A stretch of 64,000 nucleotides of DNA, taken from contig NZ_JACIIU010000009.1 in NCBI RefSeq assembly GCF_014205685.1, positions 1 to 64,000 on the forward strand, given 5' to 3'. Each line of letters begins with the position of its first letter. Positions within the stretch are counted from its first letter, which is position 1. Origin of the DNA: Paenochrobactrum gallinarii (GTDB taxonomy: Bacteria > Pseudomonadota > Alphaproteobacteria > Rhizobiales > Rhizobiaceae). This document shows, piece after piece, positions 60,012 through 64,000 of this stretch. Below the pieces are notes generated by a model that worked only from the letters and a program-made list of their open reading frames with translations, was not told where the DNA came from and ran no database searches. A program made the translations under genes and the position numbers.

Positions 60012-60455
60012 TCACTCAGGCACATGCGTTCCTTTAACGCTGCGCGACAAACCGCGAAATTCTGCAATATGCTCACCATCCTGATTGGAAACCCGAATAT
60101 CATAGATGCCTGAGCGGCCGCGTCGGGAGACTTCACGCGCAACGGCTGTTAACCGATCCCCGATTTTTCCCGGATTGATAAAACTGACCGAGCAGCTTTG
60201 CGCTACAACCAGCTGATTATAGCTGTTGCAAGCAAACGCAAAAGCGCTGTCGGCAAGTGTAAAAATAAAGCCACCGTGACAATTACCATGTCCGTTCGAC
60301 ATGGTTTCGGTGAGTGTCATCGCCAGAGTAGCAGTACCTGGTGCAACGCTGACAAGCTCCATGCCCAAATTCTGGCTGGCTTTATCACCTGCCCACATGG
60401 CTTGTGCGGAAGCTTCGGCCAGTTCCTGCGGGGTCATATCTGCAACTTTTTTCAT
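60012..60455 (-). CDS. paaI: Hydroxyphenylacetyl-CoA thioesterase PaaI
   Basis: Hotdog-fold thioesterase, 147 aa, thought to rescue CoA from ring-hydroxylated dead-end products. Active-site helix NGHGNCHGGFIFTLADSAFAFA carries the conserved Asp and His-Gly-Gly. Overlaps paaG by 4 bp (ATGA), so it is coupled. Confidence 0.94.
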   Translation of the reverse strand: MKKVADMTPQELAEASAQAMWAGDKASQNLGMELVSVAPGTATLAMTLTETMSNGHGNCHGGFIFTLADSAFAFACNSYNQLVVAQSCSVSFINPGKIGDRLTAVAREVSRRGRSGIYDIRVSNQDGEHIAEFRGLSRSVKGTHVPE

Positions 60456-61240
60456 TTGCCCTTAAACTCCGCGGCACGTTTTTCCAAAAACGCTGTAACA
60501 CCTTCAGCATAGTCAGCGCTTTTACCGGCTTTTTGCTGGGCATCACGTTCCAGATCCAACTGATCATCCAAAGAATTACTCGCAGACGCCTGAATAAGCT
60601 GCTTAGTCAAACCAAGGCCGAAAGTCGCACCTTTGGCAAGCTTACGTGCTGTCGCCAATGCTTCATCAAGCAATGTCTCATCATCAACAGCCTTCCAGAT
60701 CAGCCCCCAAGAAGCTGCATCTTCTGCCGATAATGGCTCAGCCAACATGGTCAATGCCTTGGCGCGCGGCTCACCCAAAATACGGGTAAGATTAAATGTA
60801 CCGCCAGCATCGGGAATAAGCCCGATTTTGGAAAAGGCTTGAATAAAACGGGCAGATTTTGCGGCAAAAACAATATCACAAGCAATGGCAATATTAGCGC
60901 CTGCACCGGCTGCCACACCATTGACCGCGCAGATAACCGGCTTGTTCAAAGCACGGATCAAACGCAATGTCGGATTATAAAAAGTTTCGAGCGTATTGCC
61001 CAAATCCGGCGCTGGCGTTCCTTTACGCGGATCGCGGTCGCCTAAATCCTGTCCGGCGCAAAAACCACGACCCGAACCTGTAATCAGCACTGCACGAACA
61101 GTCACATCATCATGTGCGCGCTGGATGCCGGCGCGCAGCGCCATGTGCATTTCTTCGTTAAATGAGTTCAGCTTTTCAGGGCGATTCAACGTCAAAGACA
61201 GAACGCCATCAGCCAGCTCTACAAGAACCGTATCCGACAT
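60452..61240 (-). CDS. paaG: 1,2-epoxyphenylacetyl-CoA isomerase PaaG
   Basis: Crotonase-fold enzyme, 262 aa, that turns the ring epoxide into oxepin-CoA. Oxyanion-hole segments GRGFCAGQDLGDRD and NGVAAGAGANIA and the IGLIPDAGGTF block with catalytic Asp are intact. First gene of the minus-strand operon, 106 bp from the divergent paaN start with a shared palindrome between. Confidence 0.95.
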   Translation of the reverse strand: MSDTVLVELADGVLSLTLNRPEKLNSFNEEMHMALRAGIQRAHDDVTVRAVLITGSGRGFCAGQDLGDRDPRKGTPAPDLGNTLETFYNPTLRLIRALNKPVICAVNGVAAGAGANIAIACDIVFAAKSARFIQAFSKIGLIPDAGGTFNLTRILGEPRAKALTMLAEPLSAEDAASWGLIWKAVDDETLLDEALATARKLAKGATFGLGLTKQLIQASASNSLDDQLDLERDAQQKAGKSADYAEGVTAFLEKRAAEFKGK

Positions 61241-61296
61241 ATTTCAACTCCCTGCTCCATGATATTTGTGGAGCCCTCTTTTTTTGTTGCATAAAC

Positions 61297-61310
61297 TGAC
61301 CGGCCGGTCA
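61297..61310. promoter_or_regulatory. Candidate PaaR operator between paaG and paaN
   Basis: TGACCGGCCGGTCA is a perfect 14-bp palindrome in the 106-bp divergent gap. Its arms match the site at 49805 before paaJ, so one TetR dimer could control all three transcription units of the cluster. Confidence 0.7.
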
Positions 61311-61346
61311 ATAATAATATGAAGAACGAGGAGGAACGTTTTCACG

Positions 61347-62990
61347 ATGTTTTGGGATCGCCATTTACCGACACTCAATGCTGCTGGTGCAGCACTGTTA
61401 GCCCGTGAGTTCTGGACACCATATCCGGAAGTCCCGTCAGGCAAGATCTATGGCGAAACGGCCCGTGACGACGGATTAGCAAGCTATCAGGCACTTCTCA
61501 ATAAGCCTTTCGATATTGCCGGCCACCCGGAAACTGCCCGTATCGGCGCCGAAATTTCTCCTTATGGCGACGCACTGGGAATCACTTATCCGGCCGCAGA
61601 ACCGCAGGCATTAATCAATGCAGCCAATAAGATTGCCGATGCTTTTGCCGCTTCTGATGTCAAAATCCGCATCGGTGCGCTGCTTGAAACTTTAGCACGT
61701 TTAAACGCGCAAAGCTTCCTGATGGGCAATGCGGTGATGAACACCACCGGACAGGCTTTTCCGATGGCTTTTCAGGCCGGTGGCCCGCATGCACAAGACC
61801 GTGCCTTAGAAGCTGTTGCTGCTGCCTGGGCAGAAATGCAGCGCTTTCCGGCACAGGCTGTTTGGGAAAAGCCACAGGGCAAACAAGCACCTTTACGTCT
61901 TGAAAAACACTGGACACTGATTCCCTCCGGTCTTTCGCTTGCTATCGGCTGCAATACATTTCCAACGTGGAATTCATTCCCGGGTATTTTTGCAAGCCTT
62001 GCCACCGGTAATCCGGTGATCATCAAGCCGCATCCATCAGCAGTGCTGCCACTGGCACTTGCCGTTAAAACATTGCGCGAAGTGTTTGTTGAGGCAGGTC
62101 TGCCAGCTGATGCCGTTCTTTTGGCCGTTGATAGTGTCGATGCACCGATTGCCGACAAGCTGGCAACGCACAGCGATATCAAGCTGATTGACTATACCGG
62201 CTCCAATGCCTTTGGTGACTGGCTGCGTGGCAATGCTGTTCAGGCCAAGCTTTTCACCGAAGAAGCCGGTATCAACACTATCACCATTGCCGGCACTGAT
62301 AATTTCCTTGCCATGGTCGATAATCTGGCTTTTGCGCTGTCACTTTATTCCGGTCAGATGTGCACCGCACCGCAGAATATTTATATTCCCGAAGGCGGCA
62401 TTGAAACCGACGAAGGGCATAAAAGCTTTGACGATGTTGCCAAAGGTCTGGCCGATGCGATTGACCGTCTTGTCGCTGATCCGGCACGCGCTGCCGCCAT
62501 TTGCGGTGCCATTGCCAATCCGGCCACATTAAGCCGCGTGGAAAAAGCCCGTTCGCTTGGCCGCATCATTCGTGATTCTGCGCCGCTTGATTATAAAAAC
62601 AGCGCCACACCTTTGCTCATTGCCGTTGAAGCCGGTGATGAAGCCACCAAACATGAATGGTTCGGGCCAATCATGTTCGTTATTCCGGCTAAAGATGGCG
62701 ATGCAGCCATCCAGACCGCATCCAGCCTTGCGCGTAAAAAGGGCGCCATCACAGCCGCCCTTTACGACACCAATGAGCCACGCATTCAACGGGCGGCAAT
62801 CGCCTTTGCGCGCGGTGGCGTCAATCTGTCGGTCAATCTGACAGGCAATATCTTCGTCAACCAGTCAGCAGCCTTCAGTGATTTTCACGTAACCGGTGCC
62901 AATCCTGCGGGCAATGCCTGCCTGACCGATACAGCATTTGTTGCCAGCCGTTTTCACCACGCCATGTGGCGCCGGCCGGTCGCAGAATAA
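61347..62990 (+). CDS. paaN: Phenylacetic acid degradation protein PaaN (aldehyde dehydrogenase)
   Basis: 547-aa aldehyde dehydrogenase superfamily member of the PaaN type. Begins FWDRHLPTLNAAGAALLAREFWTPYPE. Features include IGCNTFPTWNSFPGIFASL, DYTGSNAFGDWL (NAD loop), catalytic Cys in YSGQMCTAPQN and a full C-terminus. PaaN was linked to ring opening in Pseudomonas, a job done here also by PaaZ, so its substrate may be another semialdehyde. GGAGG is 12 nt before ATG 61347, rather far. Confidence 0.93.
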   Translation: MFWDRHLPTLNAAGAALLAREFWTPYPEVPSGKIYGETARDDGLASYQALLNKPFDIAGHPETARIGAEISPYGDALGITYPAAEPQALINAANKIADAFAASDVKIRIGALLETLARLNAQSFLMGNAVMNTTGQAFPMAFQAGGPHAQDRALEAVAAAWAEMQRFPAQAVWEKPQGKQAPLRLEKHWTLIPSGLSLAIGCNTFPTWNSFPGIFASLATGNPVIIKPHPSAVLPLALAVKTLREVFVEAGLPADAVLLAVDSVDAPIADKLATHSDIKLIDYTGSNAFGDWLRGNAVQAKLFTEEAGINTITIAGTDNFLAMVDNLAFALSLYSGQMCTAPQNIYIPEGGIETDEGHKSFDDVAKGLADAIDRLVADPARAAAICGAIANPATLSRVEKARSLGRIIRDSAPLDYKNSATPLLIAVEAGDEATKHEWFGPIMFVIPAKDGDAAIQTASSLARKKGAITAALYDTNEPRIQRAAIAFARGGVNLSVNLTGNIFVNQSAAFSDFHVTGANPAGNACLTDTAFVASRFHHAMWRRPVAE

Positions 62991-63015
62991 CAAACACTCT
63001 GGGAGGAGTATCCTG

Positions 63016-64000
63016 ATGATGAACTTTCTTAAAGCAACCGTTCCGGCCGCTGTACTTGCTCTTGCAATGACAGGTGCAGCTCATGCCGAAATCCGCATCG
63101 GCGCATCTGTTTCGGCCACAGGTCCGGCAGCATTCCTCGGCGATCCGGAATTTAAAACTCTGGAAATGCTGGTTGCAGAGCTGAATGAAAAAGGCGGCAT
63201 CAACGGTGAACAAGTCAAACTCATCATGTATGATGATGGCGGCGATGCTAACAAAGCCCGTACTTTCGCCACCCGTCTGATTGAAGATGACGAAGTGGTT
63301 GCCATTATCGGCGGCACCACCACCGGCACATCCATGTCGATCTTGTCCGTGGCTGAAGATGCTGAAATTCCTTTCATCGCACTTGCCGGTGCAATTGAAA
63401 TCATTCAGCCAGTGCGCCCTTACACTTTCAAAACCCCGCATACCGACCGTATGGCCTGCCAGAAAATCTATGAAGATATGGTCAAGCGCGGCTTCACCAA
63501 GATCGGCATGATTTCCGGCACTGACGGTTTTGGCGCTTCAATGGAAGCCCAGTGCAAAAACGTAGCACCAGATTATAAAATCGACATCGTCATCGATGAA
63601 ACCTACGACCCTAAAGATGCGGATATGACCGCTCAGCTGACCAAAATCCGCAATGCGCCGGGTGTGCAGGCTGTGCTCAATCCGGGCTTTGGTCAGGGTC
63701 CTTCGATTGTAACCCGCAACTATCATCAGCTCGGCATCGAACTGCCGATGTATCAGTCGCATGGCGTTGCCTCTTCAGGCTTCATCAAACTGGCTGGTGA
63801 GCAAGCCGCTGAAGGCCTGCGTCTGCCGGGAACTGCCCTTTTGATCGCCGATCAGCTCGATGCAAGTGATCCGCAGCAGCCGCTCGTCACTGCTTATAAG
63901 GCGAAATTTGAAGAGCGTTATAAAATGCCGGTTGATACATTCGGCGGCTATGCGCATGACGCTCTTTTGATCGTGACCGATGCGATTACCCGTGCAGGTT
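63016..64000 (+). CDS. Branched-chain-type ABC substrate-binding protein (partial)
   Basis: Periplasmic binding protein of the LivK/aromatic-compound group, cut by the window end after 328 residues. Signal peptide ends near AAHA. Family blocks include ASVSATGPAAFLGDPE, GINGEQVKLIMYDDGGD and IIGGTTTGTSMSILS. GGGAGGAGTATCCTG precedes ATG 63016. It follows paaN by 25 bp, so it is probably co-transcribed and may import phenylacetate or a related aromatic acid; permease and ATPase genes would lie beyond the edge. Confidence 0.88.
   Translation, partial: MMNFLKATVPAAVLALAMTGAAHAEIRIGASVSATGPAAFLGDPEFKTLEMLVAELNEKGGINGEQVKLIMYDDGGDANKARTFATRLIEDDEVVAIIGGTTTGTSMSILSVAEDAEIPFIALAGAIEIIQPVRPYTFKTPHTDRMACQKIYEDMVKRGFTKIGMISGTDGFGASMEAQCKNVAPDYKIDIVIDETYDPKDADMTAQLTKIRNAPGVQAVLNPGFGQGPSIVTRNYHQLGIELPMYQSHGVASSGFIKLAGEQAAEGLRLPGTALLIADQLDASDPQQPLVTAYKAKFEERYKMPVDTFGGYAHDALLIVTDAITRAG

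Overview
The window looks like a core-chromosome segment of an alphaproteobacterium of the order Rhizobiales, most likely the Brucellaceae. The evidence is a close VjbR-type LuxR regulator, the Brucella outer-membrane lipoprotein Omp10, a CpdR-type cell-cycle response regulator, a TTAA-N7-TTAA CtrA-type site, and a long structured leader before ornithine decarboxylase that resembles the alphaproteobacterial speF RNA motif. Base composition looks lower in GC than is usual for Brucella, which would suit Pseudochrobactrum/Paenochrobactrum-like relatives (inference only). I see no prophage, IS element, CRISPR array or plasmid-type gene. Nearly every gene is recognisable and intact; only the last one is cut, by the right edge.

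Layout, left to right. 0.2-3.9 kb: an Rrf2 regulator, then a zinc uptake unit (znuA divergent from znuC-znuB-zur) with two Zur-type palindromes between the arms. 3.9-8.8 kb: a vjbR-like orphan LuxR regulator, then a TetR repressor divergent from an emrAB-type multidrug efflux pair, with two matching palindromic operators. 8.9-13 kb: a four-gene ABC importer preceded by a PHO-box-like repeat. 13-16.4 kb: 6-phosphogluconate dehydrogenase and ornithine decarboxylase with its leader RNA. 16.5-25.3 kb: amidase plus LysR regulator, a DUF1007/NicO metal transport pair, an acetyltransferase, modABC molybdate uptake and trhO. 25.5-36.4 kb: a muramidase-like protein, eda, an outer-membrane barrel, kdsD, an SPFH-NfeD pair, hemH, omp10, pabB/pabC-like genes and pepF. 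36.4-48.6 kb: envelope genes (a DUF882 protein with a Pro/Ala-rich tail, galU, a lytic transglycosylase, a DUF459 protein), a threonine aldolase, a small heat-shock protein, a hydrolase, hisN, an N-formylglutamate amidohydrolase, cpdR and tRNA-Val(GAC).

48.9-64 kb is an aerobic phenylacetate (paa) catabolic island. paaX is followed by paaJ-A-B-C-D-E, an additional ferritin-like PaaA/PaaC relative, and the fused paaZ on the plus strand. These face paaG-paaI-paaK-paaR on the minus strand. paaN and a branched-chain-type ABC binding protein diverge from paaG. PaaK makes phenylacetyl-CoA, PaaABCDE epoxidises it, PaaG isomerises the epoxide to oxepin-CoA, PaaZ (perhaps also PaaN) opens the ring and oxidises the aldehyde, and PaaJ performs thiolysis. 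PaaF and PaaH are not in the window. GACC-x4-GGTC palindromes before paaJ and between paaG and paaN are good candidates for the TetR protein PaaR.

The least explained features are three 29-bp repeats with embedded palindromes between paaD and paaE, the extra ferritin-like gene in the paa operon, overlapping alternative hairpins that would sequester the paaR ribosome site, a 64-106 codon open frame inside the speF-type leader, and a DUF459 protein that appears to lack the catalytic Ser and His of its SGNH fold.
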